Source of the DNA: Caldanaerobacter subterraneus
GTDB taxonomy: Bacteria; Bacillota; Thermoanaerobacteria; Thermoanaerobacterales; Thermoanaerobacteraceae
Length of the DNA stretch: 42,239 nucleotides
Assembly: GCF_004345675.1 (NCBI RefSeq)
Contig: NZ_SLWU01000021.1
Coordinates: 2,501 to 44,739 of the forward strand
Reading direction: 5' to 3'
Every line of letters begins with the position of its first letter. The first letter of the stretch is position 1. The notes below the pieces were generated by a model. It was not told the DNA's origin. It ran no database searches and was given only the letters and a program-made list of their open reading frames with translations. Below, piece by piece: positions 8,681 to 16,143 of the stretch. The position numbers were made by a program, and so were the translations under genes.

Positions 8681-9682
8681 ATGAAGCTAGAAATAGGGAA
8701 AATTCCTGTAGAAGTGATGAAAAGGTCCATTTTCCCTTATCTTGGCACAAAAAGAAAAGAAGTCTTAGTTCACTCCCAGTTAGGAGAAGACTCCAGCATA
8801 ATCGATTTTGGTGAATACGTAGCAGTTCTTTCCACAGACCCAATTACAGCAGCAGATAAATTGAGCGGCTTTTTATCTGTCATAATATCCTGCAATGACC
8901 TTGCAGCCTGCGGCGCAGAACCTATTGGCATACTCACCACAATACTTCTTCCAGAGGGCACAGAGGAACAAATGCTTAAAAATATAATGCAGGAAATTGA
9001 CAAAGCTTCTAAAATGATAGGAATTGAAGTTTTAGGAGGGCATACTGAAGTAACTCAAGCAGTAAATAAACCTGTAATAAGCACAACAGCAATTGGAATT
9101 GCTAGAAAAGGAAAATACATAACCTCAAAAGGGGCTAAAATAGGAGATGACGTAATTGTAACAAAAGCTTTGGGACTTGAAGGAACAGCAATTTTGGCAA
9201 CAGATTATGAGGATTTGCTCATCAAACATTTCGGGAAAGACTTTGTCTTAAAAGCACAAAGCTTTATAAACGAAATAAGCGTAATAGAGGAGGGTCTAAT
9301 AGCTTCCCAAAATGGCGCAAATGCCATGCATGATATAACAGAAGGAGGAGTGCTAGGAGCAACTTATGAAATTTCCGAAGCATCAGGACTAGGAATTGAA
9401 ATATACGAAGAAAAGCTGCCTGTTCGACATGAAACAAAAGAAATATGCAATTTTTTTGGATTAAACCCGTTAAAATTAATATCCAGCGGTTCCATGTTGA
9501 TCACTGCAGAAGATGGGAACAGAATAGTCAAAGCCTTATCTGAAAAAGGAATACAAGCTACAATAATAGGAAAAATTGTGAAAGAAGGAAGGTATTTGAT
9601 AACTTCTTCCGGAAAAGAAAAAATTCTTCCACCTGAAAAAGACGAAATATACAGAGCAGATAAAGGCAGGGCAAAAAATTAA
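8681..9682 (+). CDS. AIR synthase-related (HypE/PurM-fold) protein of unknown substrate
   Basis: The 333-residue protein has the two-domain PurM/HypE/SelD/ThiL fold. LGEDSSIIDFG is the N-terminal metal-ATP region, STDPITAADKLSG and NDLAACGAEP are the conserved core of the family, and HDITEGGVLGATYE is the C-terminal domain signature. HypE would end in a PxxC tail to carry the cyanide group; this protein lacks such a cysteine, so it is probably not a hydrogenase maturation factor. A longer frame starts at 8636 inside the promoter. The ATG at 8681, preceded by AAGGATGTGACAAA, is preferred. It diverges from pyrR and meets the rluD-like gene tail to tail with a 4-base overlap. ATP-dependent dehydration or phosphorylation is the general family chemistry; the substrate is unknown. 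Confidence 0.75.
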   Translation: MKLEIGKIPVEVMKRSIFPYLGTKRKEVLVHSQLGEDSSIIDFGEYVAVLSTDPITAADKLSGFLSVIISCNDLAACGAEPIGILTTILLPEGTEEQMLKNIMQEIDKASKMIGIEVLGGHTEVTQAVNKPVISTTAIGIARKGKYITSKGAKIGDDVIVTKALGLEGTAILATDYEDLLIKHFGKDFVLKAQSFINEISVIEEGLIASQNGANAMHDITEGGVLGATYEISEASGLGIEIYEEKLPVRHETKEICNFFGLNPLKLISSGSMLITAEDGNRIVKALSEKGIQATIIGKIVKEGRYLITSSGKEKILPPEKDEIYRADKGRAKN

Positions 9683-10608
9683 TCCCTGTCTTTCTCTGCC
9701 CTTAAAATTTCGAGCAATCTTGTAAAATAATCGGGCAAAGGGGCTTCAAACTCCATGTACACCCCTTTTGTCGGATGAATAAACCCTAGAACTTTGGAGT
9801 GCAATGCCTGCCCTTCCAACTTAAACTTTTGTTTTTTATATCCATACACAGGGTCTCCTACGACAGGATGACCTATATAACTCAAATGCACCCTTATCTG
9901 ATGAGTCCTGCCTGTCTTTATGGTCGCCTCCACAAAAGTATTGTTTTTAAATCTCTCCAAAACTTTATACAAAGTAAGTGCATACCTTCCGTCCTGGACT
10001 ACAGCCATCCTCTTTCTATCAACAGGATGCCTTCCAATAGGTGCTTCAACTTTCCCTTCTTCCTCCTTTATGACTCCTTCTACAATTGCAACATATTTTT
10101 TAAGCACACTTCTTTCCTTTATCTGATTTGAAAGACTCATATGAGCTTTGTCATTTTTAGCGACAACCATGACCCCTGAAGTATCTTTATCAAGCCTGTG
10201 CACTATTCCAGGTCGCAGTATGCCGTTAATTCCTGATAAATTTTTACAATGGTAAAGAAGAGCATTCACAAGTGTACCGCTATAATTCCCTGGCGCAGGA
10301 TGAACAACCATACCCTGAGGCTTATTTATCACAATTATGTCCTCATCTTCATAAAGGATATCAAGAGGTATATTCTCAGGCACCACTTCAATCTTTTCCG
10401 CTTCTTTAATATTTACTACAACTTCATCATCTTCTTTTACTTTATAACTAGGTTTTACATTTTTCCCATTTACAAGTACAAGCCCTTCTTCAATTAACTT
10501 TTTAATATATGACCTGGAATAGTCAAGCTCTGAAACAAGAAATACGTCTATTCTCTTTCCTTCGTCCTCTTTTTCTCCTAGCAAAACTATTCTGTCTACA
10601 ATGTTCAT
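9679..10608 (-). CDS. rluD: RluA-family 23S rRNA pseudouridine synthase (RluD-like)
   Basis: An S4 RNA-binding domain occupies roughly residues 17-70, and a pseudouridine synthase domain follows. HRLDKDTSGVMVVAKN contains the catalytic aspartate (about residue 140), and KTGRTHQIRVHL is the second family motif. The 309-residue length matches RluD, which modifies U1911, U1915 and U1917 of 23S rRNA, though RluC-type specificity cannot be excluded. The ATG overlaps the lspA stop as ATGA, so it is translated together with lspA, a common Firmicute pairing. Confidence 0.88.
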   Translation of the reverse strand: MNIVDRIVLLGEKEDEGKRIDVFLVSELDYSRSYIKKLIEEGLVLVNGKNVKPSYKVKEDDEVVVNIKEAEKIEVVPENIPLDILYEDEDIIVINKPQGMVVHPAPGNYSGTLVNALLYHCKNLSGINGILRPGIVHRLDKDTSGVMVVAKNDKAHMSLSNQIKERSVLKKYVAIVEGVIKEEEGKVEAPIGRHPVDRKRMAVVQDGRYALTLYKVLERFKNNTFVEATIKTGRTHQIRVHLSYIGHPVVGDPVYGYKKQKFKLEGQALHSKVLGFIHPTKGVYMEFEAPLPDYFTRLLEILRAEKDRD

Positions 10609-11042
10609 CTTATCCCGCCCTTAAAAATCATAAGATATCCAAGTATAATTGCTCCCACAACAATAAAAGAATCGGCAACGTTAAAAACAGCAGGGAAAAA
10701 CTTAAAATCAATAAAATCCACTACATATCCAAGTCTTACCCTATCTATGAGATTCCCTATGGCTCCCCCTAAAATCATAGCAAGCGTATAATTATACAAA
10801 CTATTTTCTGGAAGCTTAATCATTGAATAAATCAAGACAATTCCCACCACCACAGTTATCACAATAAAAAATAAAGTCTTATTCTGTAACATTCCAAAAG
10901 CTGCCCCTCTATTCTCCACATAAGTCAGATGAAAAAAATGCTTTATAACTGGATAACTTCCTACAGGCATCAAATACTTTGCCGCAAGGTATTTTGTAAA
11001 CTGGTCAAGAAAAACCACAAACATTACAATAGCTATAGCCAA
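10605..11042 (-). CDS. lspA: Lipoprotein signal peptidase (signal peptidase II)
   Basis: LspA removes signal peptides from diacylated prolipoproteins. The protein has four hydrophobic segments. DQFTKYLA near the N-terminus, NRGAAFG, GGAIGNLIDR and VVDFIDF carry the conserved residues including the two catalytic aspartates. There is no ATG in a suitable place: AGGAGGAG sits directly against a TTG at 11048 and six bases before a TTG at 11042. The latter spacing is better and gives about 145 residues. Substrates encoded nearby include the oligopeptide-binding protein and the serpin. Confidence 0.93.
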   Translation of the reverse strand: MAIAIVMFVVFLDQFTKYLAAKYLMPVGSYPVIKHFFHLTYVENRGAAFGMLQNKTLFFIVITVVVGIVLIYSMIKLPENSLYNYTLAMILGGAIGNLIDRVRLGYVVDFIDFKFFPAVFNVADSFIVVGAIILGYLMIFKGGIR

Positions 11043-11142
11043 TGCCAACTCCTCCTGTTATTTGTTTGCTTAGCTTTTTATACTACACAAGTATATTATA
11101 CAAAAAATCAAGGCATTTTAAAGCAATGTGCTTAAAAAGTAA

Positions 11143-11700
11143 TTAGGCTTCCCTATTCTTTTCATACTCTCTTTTCAAAATAGAATACATCTTCATATCC
11201 CAAAATCTCCCTTTTACAAAAACTGCTTCTCTTAACACTCCTTCAAACTTCATACCCACTTTTTGCATTACCCTCTCAGAAGCAACATTTTCTACCTTAC
11301 ACCTTGCTTGTATTCTATTTAGATTTAATTTTTCAAAACCAAACTCTATTACTTTTCTAACAGCCTCTGTCATAATCCCTTTATTCCAATATTTTTTACC
11401 AAGCACATAACCTATTTCTCCTATCATATTTCTTCCATCAATAAATAAAAAACCACAAGTACCAATTAATTTACCATTTTCTTTTAAATACAATCCCCAA
11501 TCTGATGGCTCTCCCTTTTCATACCTTAACAACAAAAGATTAATAAATTTTAAAGAATCCTCAATATTCTTATGATATTCCCACGACACATATTTTGTAA
11601 CTTCCGGATCACTGGCATATTCAAACATATCTTCCGCATCTTCCAAGCTTATCTTCTTCAATATAAGCCTTGAAGTCTCAAGAACAGGCTGGTAAAACAT
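11143..11700 (-). CDS. GNAT family N-acetyltransferase (RimJ/RimL type)
   Basis: The 185-residue protein begins TSRLILKKISLEDAEDMFEY, typical of RimJ/RimL-like acetyltransferases. The acetyl-CoA region is IGYVLGKKYWNKGIMTEAV (Q/R-x-x-G-x-G/A equivalent), followed by LNRIQARCKVENVASERVMQ and KVGMKFEGVLRE. It probably acetylates an amino group of a protein or small molecule; the substrate is unknown. AAAGGAGGATTTAATTT precedes the ATG and lies inside the upstream nucleotidyltransferase gene, with a 23-base overlap. It is the last gene of the restriction-modification cluster. Confidence 0.82.
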   Translation of the reverse strand: MFYQPVLETSRLILKKISLEDAEDMFEYASDPEVTKYVSWEYHKNIEDSLKFINLLLLRYEKGEPSDWGLYLKENGKLIGTCGFLFIDGRNMIGEIGYVLGKKYWNKGIMTEAVRKVIEFGFEKLNLNRIQARCKVENVASERVMQKVGMKFEGVLREAVFVKGRFWDMKMYSILKREYEKNREA

Positions 11701-12005
11701 AAATTAAATCCTCCTTTACATTATCCCAAAGCCTCTGTTTCTGCTTTACTGCTTCAAATGTGACCAAATCACCTTTCATATCCAATATTTCCTCAAGATA
11801 ATCTGCAAGCTCAAAAAATTTAAGCCCTATTGGCCTTTCAAATTCAATCAAAATATCAATATCACTTACTTCTGTCTGTTCATTCCTTGCAAAAGAACCA
11901 AAAATACCCATAAATTTTACTCCGTATTTTTTCTTTAATTTCTTCTTTATGTTCCTCAAGCACCTTTTTTACTTCTTCAAGGGACTTTATAATTCTAGCC
12001 TCCAT
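11678..12005 (-). pseudogene. MNT-type nucleotidyltransferase, frameshifted at an A6 run
   Basis: The intact 3' part encodes KYGVKFMGIFGSFARNEQTE and VSDIDILIEF, the GSF/S-x-R...DxD signature of minimal nucleotidyltransferases, and ends KEDLIYVLPACS. Its own frame starts only at a TTG (11959) and lacks the usual N-terminal helix. In the next frame, an ATG at 12005 encodes MEARIIKSLEEVKKVLEEHK and then EEIKEK, exactly the helix that should precede YGVKF. Removing one A from the minus-strand A6 at 11927-11932 joins the two. The gene is therefore broken or wrongly sequenced. Homologues are antitoxins (MntA) of HEPN/MNT pairs; no HEPN partner is seen here. Confidence 0.75.
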
Positions 12006-12042
12006 AAAAGAAATCATTTGGATTTATTTATTCGCTATTCCT

Positions 12043-12717
12043 TTATAAATTTAATAAGTATCCATTCTTTCTCAGCCAATCCTCATATTTTTTATAATCA
12101 GGCATAAGCACCTTTACTTTTATCCAAAAATCCTTCCCGTGATTTTTTTCTTCAAGATGTACAAGCTCGTGAACAACAACGTAATCTATTACAGAAATCG
12201 GTGCCATAATGAGCCTCCAAGAAAAGTTCAAATTGCCACTTGCAGAACAGGAACCCCATCTTTTTTGTGCATTTGTTATATTAACTCTGTTGTATTGAAA
12301 ACCTCTTTTTTGAGCATACCAATTTACCCTTTCTGATATTTTTTCATAAGCAGCTTTTTTATACCAATCTATAAAAACCTCTCTTGCTCTTGGCAAAGCA
12401 CCTCTTGAAAGATAAAACCCATTTTCAAATTTAAGAGGCACATCCTGATTTTCTACTACATACAACTTATAATACTTGCCAAGATATAGAAAACCTTCCC
12501 CATTAACAAATTCTTTTTGCAAAGCTTTAGGATCTCTTGTCTCTATCTCTTTCTTTCTCTTCTCAATCCATTTCTTATGCTTTTGAATAACACTCCAAAT
12601 AGTTTTTTCATCTACATCAAAAGGCGCTTTAACAATAAGTGTAGCATTATCTGTCATTTGTAAAGCTATAGTGTTTCTTCTTGAGCGTATTATCTTTTCA
12701 ATTTTAATGTCCACCAT
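12043..12717 (-). CDS. YgjP-like (SprT/WLM superfamily) zinc metallopeptidase
   Basis: The 224-residue protein ends with the YgjP/DUF45 domain. VVHELVHLEEKNHGKDFW contains HExxH plus the downstream histidine of the zinc site, and RWGSCSASGNLNFSWRL is the second hallmark of the family. The N-terminal part is a small beta domain typical of the group. Such genes are often carried beside type I restriction systems, but their role there is not established. Here it begins 4 bases after the hsdR stop, so it is in the hsd operon; AGGAAGTGATGGT precedes the ATG. Confidence 0.85.
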   Translation of the reverse strand: MVDIKIEKIIRSRRNTIALQMTDNATLIVKAPFDVDEKTIWSVIQKHKKWIEKRKKEIETRDPKALQKEFVNGEGFLYLGKYYKLYVVENQDVPLKFENGFYLSRGALPRAREVFIDWYKKAAYEKISERVNWYAQKRGFQYNRVNITNAQKRWGSCSASGNLNFSWRLIMAPISVIDYVVVHELVHLEEKNHGKDFWIKVKVLMPDYKKYEDWLRKNGYLLNL

Positions 12718-12721
12718 ACCA

Positions 12722-15700
12722 TCACTTCCTAAAATGATGATAAGCTAGTTCTAGCAGTCTTTGAGCTATTTCATTTCTTCTACTGAATATTATATTTGGA
12801 ATTGAATTACTGGTAACATATACCTCTTCATCTTCCTTTACACTTTCATAATTATTTTGGGAAGCAGAGGGAGAAATTTTTTCAAGTAAATGTGAAATGA
12901 TATAACTCTTGAGTCGTTTTTGTTTACTCAAACTTTCCCAAAAATCCACTGTTTGTGTTTCCCTACTTATTAATTCTATAATGTCTCTTGTCAAGCTAAC
13001 AAGAAAATCTATTTCTCTATCAGAAAGTTCAGTTACAGGTTTGTTCCCAAATATTTTGTCTTTTAATAAACCAAAAAACGGCATTTCTTTCTTTGGATCG
13101 AACCCGTAAGTTTCTTCTGCCTCTCTTCCTTTCTTTAATTCTTCTCTCATTTTTTCTAATTCAATACACTGCACATCCCAATTTTCTTTGTATTGTTCAA
13201 GAAGCCTTTTCAATCTATCTGAAAACCTCTCATAAAATTCTGGATCTTCTTCCCAATGTTCATCAATATACTCAATAATTGCACTCTGAAGTTCTTGAGC
13301 TCTTGCTTTGCTTGAGTTTTTATGAAGTTTTTCAAGAAATTTATCTTCAAGAAGCGGAGTAGGTGGTATTTTAGGATCTACACCTTGAGAAATCAGATAT
13401 TCTTCAACAATTTCTCTTATTTTGTTACTTGCGTCCTTTACACTGAGCTTACTATCTCTGTATCTATTTCTTGCAGACTCTTTTATGAAGGCAAGAATTT
13501 TTAAATCAGTAACATATTTTAAGGCTGCTGGGTCTGGGAGAACTTCATCCATAGAGCGATTAAATTTTCTTACAAGATTTATAAACTCATTTCTAACTTG
13601 CTCATCAAGAAGAATATCAATACATTCATCTACATTCTGGCGCCAGTTTTTGATGCCATATTTTTCAAAAAACTCTTCAATAAGATTGTGAACATACCTA
13701 AGCTCATCAATGCTCTTTGCTTTGTTCTTTACAACCTCTGAAATTTCCTCAATATCCTCATCTGTGTAAATAGCCAGTGCCTCTTTTAAATGTTTCAAAA
13801 CACCTACATAATCAACAACAAAACCACAAGACTTATTTTTGTATACTCTATTCACTCTTGCAATAGCTTGTAGCAAGTTATGTCCTTTAATCACATTGTC
13901 AAGATACATAACCTGCTCCATAGGTGCATCAAAACCAGTTATTAGCATATTTTGAACAACCAAAATACCCACATTACCGCTGATACCATTTTCATCCACC
14001 TTGTCAAATGGAAGCTTAAAACTTTTGATTATCCTTTCGTGCTCATTGGGGTCAGTATAAGGATGATACTCAGGTGGGTCATTCTGAGCTCCTGAAATAA
14101 CCACACCAACCTCTAACTTTTTCAATGTTTCTAAATCTATTTTTGAATTATTTTCTTTTTCTAACTCAGAAATTTTTTCTTTGAGAGCCTCTTCAAGTGC
14201 TTTTTTATATCTTATTGCAGCAAGACGTGATACTGTAACAACTTGAGCTTTAAATCCATTTGGAAATATATGGGTTATATAGTGCTGTATCATATCTCTT
14301 GCTTTGTCACGGATAACTTCTTCAGCTTCAAGATATGCTCTCCATGTGAATCTTCCCATTATCATTCTTTTTGTATTTTTGTCAGCATCTTTGAAAACAT
14401 CTTCAAACTTTGCATTTGCTGCCTCTTCGTCTGAAAGCTCTGCGCTATGTACTCTTCCTTCATATACAATCTCAACAGTCACACCATCTTCAACTGCCTG
14501 CTTTATGCTGTACTTGTCTATGTAATCGCCAAATGTCATCTCGGTCTTTTCTATAGGTGTACCTGTAAATGCTATTTTTGTTGCATTTGGAAGAGCTTTT
14601 CTTAAATTTGCACCCAGCAGCTTGTATTGGGTTCTGTGTGCTTCATCTATCATTATTAGAATATTAAGTGATGTATTGAGGACAGGAAATTCTCCTTTTA
14701 ATTCCCTCTCTTGAAATTTATGAACCATAGCCATAACAAGTTCGGGTGTGTCAGTTTTTAAAAGTTCTTTAAGCTCCTGAATGCTTCTTGCTAACTTAAC
14801 AGTAAATCCAACACTTCTTGATGTTTCATTTAACTGCTTTTCAAGATCCCTTCTATCTGTGACAAAAACAACTTTGTAGTTTCCAAACTCAGGATTGTGA
14901 TAAAGTTCTCGAACCATAAACATCATTGTCAAAGATTTACCAGAGCCTTGTGTATGCCAAACAATTCCTCCTCTTTCCTCTGGTGTCTTGCCCTCTTTTA
15001 ACCTTTTTATCATCTTCTTTACTGCTCTAAATTGCTGATATCTTGCAACAACCTTTATCATTTTGCTCTTTGGATCTTCTTTAAAGATGGTGAATGTGTG
15101 AAGCAAATCAAGAAGGTTTTCTTTTGAAAGCATCCCATGGATCAAAACCTGCTGGCTTGTTACATTTCCATCTGGATTTACGTCTGACAGTGAAAAAGGA
15201 TAAGGGTCTTTCCACTCAACAAAGTGCTCATACTCTGAGGTTATTGTGCCATACTTTGCAACCTGATTGGATGTAGCTACTAAGAATAAGTTGTACCAAA
15301 AAAGCTTTTCATTTCCCTCAATTGCGCCACGTCTGTTACAATAGCGCATAAGCTGAGTAATTGCTTCAGAAATTGGGTCAGCAATGGCTGGAGATTTGCA
15401 TTCAACCACCACAAGAGGCAAACCATTCACAAAAAGGACTAAATCGGGAACAATATGTTTTTCAGTTCCCGTTATATTCACTTTAAACTGTGATATAGCA
15501 ATGAATGAATTATTGTCCGGATTTTTAAAATCAATAAACTTAACAGTTGGGCTTTTTTCTCCTGTTTTTCTATTTTCAGAAACTGAGGTGTTCTCTAAAA
15601 GCAAGTCGTGGATTTCTTTATTTGCCTCTAAAAGAGAGTTAGCTTGTGGTGTTGTAATTCTTCGAACAACTTCACTTATTTGGTCATCTTCTATCCATGG

Positions 15701-15934
15701 GTTTATTCTCTTTAAAGACTCCCTTAAAACTCCCTCAAGGATTACTTCATTAAAACTTTCTCTGAATTTTTGGTTTTTACCATATTCAGGTTCTAATGAA
15801 GAAGTGAACGATATTATTTCTTTTGTATCCTCAGGGTTATCTTTGTTTTGTCTATAAATCTTCCATCCAAGCCTTTGAAGGTGAAAGAGGAATGAATTTT
15901 CAACATAATGTTCTTCGTCAAGTTTGTAAAACAT
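12722..15934 (-). CDS. hsdR: Type I restriction endonuclease, R (motor/nuclease) subunit
   Basis: The 1070-residue HsdR subunit. The N-terminal PD-(D/E)xK nuclease has D164 and, in VVVECK, E178 and K180. The SF2 translocase follows, with TQGSGKS (residues 328-334), DEAH (430-433), AFTGTPI, and the later GFDAPMEQVMYLDN and QAIARVNRVY motifs. The C-terminal helical region binds the HsdM2S core. All key residues are present, so it should be active with the hsdM and hsdS products. GAAAAGGAGAGTTAAAA precedes the ATG. An IS607 element now separates hsdR from hsdS, so transcription from the hsdM promoter may be reduced or altered. Confidence 0.95.
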   Translation of the reverse strand: MFYKLDEEHYVENSFLFHLQRLGWKIYRQNKDNPEDTKEIISFTSSLEPEYGKNQKFRESFNEVILEGVLRESLKRINPWIEDDQISEVVRRITTPQANSLLEANKEIHDLLLENTSVSENRKTGEKSPTVKFIDFKNPDNNSFIAISQFKVNITGTEKHIVPDLVLFVNGLPLVVVECKSPAIADPISEAITQLMRYCNRRGAIEGNEKLFWYNLFLVATSNQVAKYGTITSEYEHFVEWKDPYPFSLSDVNPDGNVTSQQVLIHGMLSKENLLDLLHTFTIFKEDPKSKMIKVVARYQQFRAVKKMIKRLKEGKTPEERGGIVWHTQGSGKSLTMMFMVRELYHNPEFGNYKVVFVTDRRDLEKQLNETSRSVGFTVKLARSIQELKELLKTDTPELVMAMVHKFQERELKGEFPVLNTSLNILIMIDEAHRTQYKLLGANLRKALPNATKIAFTGTPIEKTEMTFGDYIDKYSIKQAVEDGVTVEIVYEGRVHSAELSDEEAANAKFEDVFKDADKNTKRMIMGRFTWRAYLEAEEVIRDKARDMIQHYITHIFPNGFKAQVVTVSRLAAIRYKKALEEALKEKISELEKENNSKIDLETLKKLEVGVVISGAQNDPPEYHPYTDPNEHERIIKSFKLPFDKVDENGISGNVGILVVQNMLITGFDAPMEQVMYLDNVIKGHNLLQAIARVNRVYKNKSCGFVVDYVGVLKHLKEALAIYTDEDIEEISEVVKNKAKSIDELRYVHNLIEEFFEKYGIKNWRQNVDECIDILLDEQVRNEFINLVRKFNRSMDEVLPDPAALKYVTDLKILAFIKESARNRYRDSKLSVKDASNKIREIVEEYLISQGVDPKIPPTPLLEDKFLEKLHKNSSKARAQELQSAIIEYIDEHWEEDPEFYERFSDRLKRLLEQYKENWDVQCIELEKMREELKKGREAEETYGFDPKKEMPFFGLLKDKIFGNKPVTELSDREIDFLVSLTRDIIELISRETQTVDFWESLSKQKRLKSYIISHLLEKISPSASQNNYESVKEDEEVYVTSNSIPNIIFSRRNEIAQRLLELAYHHFRK

Positions 15935-15936
15935 TT

Positions 15937-16014
15937 TTAACTCTCCTTTTCAAGAAGGAATTTTACTGCCTTTTCAAGTTCCGGCAGCTTCTTTTTGATA
16001 ACCTGGTCAACCAA
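15937..16014 (-). pseudogene. 3' remnant of a gene cut by the IS607 element, probably hepT
   Basis: Directly before hsdR, with the stop two codon-lengths upstream of its ATG, the minus strand encodes a 25-codon tail: LVDQVIKKKLPELEKAVKFL then LEKES and a stop. It has no start of its own and begins at the GC-rich border of the IS607 element. The amphipathic KKLPELEKAVKFLLE pattern resembles the C-terminus of HepT (DUF86/HEPN) toxins, and hepT normally follows an mntA-type gene, which lies just beyond the other end of the element. The identity is inferred; most of the gene, about 80 or more codons, is gone. Confidence 0.5.
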
Positions 16015-16143
16015 ACTGTGCAAAACTGCACAGTATTGGCGGCTGGGGTATTTGTAATCCGCCTTTCAGGCTTTCCCAGCCCCAGCAGGCGGTATTTGGA
16101 AAAGCCATAGCCCCTGTCCCAAGAAACAGGAACTCGCGCCCTC
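16015..16143 (-). ncRNA. Candidate TnpB guide (omega) RNA scaffold
   Basis: The sequence after tnpB is much more GC-rich than its surroundings and highly structured. On the minus strand CCGCCT (16087-16092) pairs with AGGCGG (16059-16064). Inside that loop GCTGGGGCTGGG (16075-16086) can pair with CCCCAGCC (16041-16048) downstream, making a pseudoknot. A CCTGT/ACAGG hairpin and the terminal ACTGTGCA/TGCACAGT palindrome flank it. TnpB omega RNAs derive from this position and have a pseudoknot; the guide would begin in the adjoining host DNA. The assignment is structural inference. Confidence 0.5.

Noticed and set aside
11060-11110. Promoter for lspA (TATAAT on the minus strand)
   Set aside because: A good -10 is present, but no -35 at a suitable distance was found.
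15384-15857. Open frame of 157 codons opposite hsdR
   Set aside because: Shadow of the hsdR coding strand with no domain or ribosome binding site.
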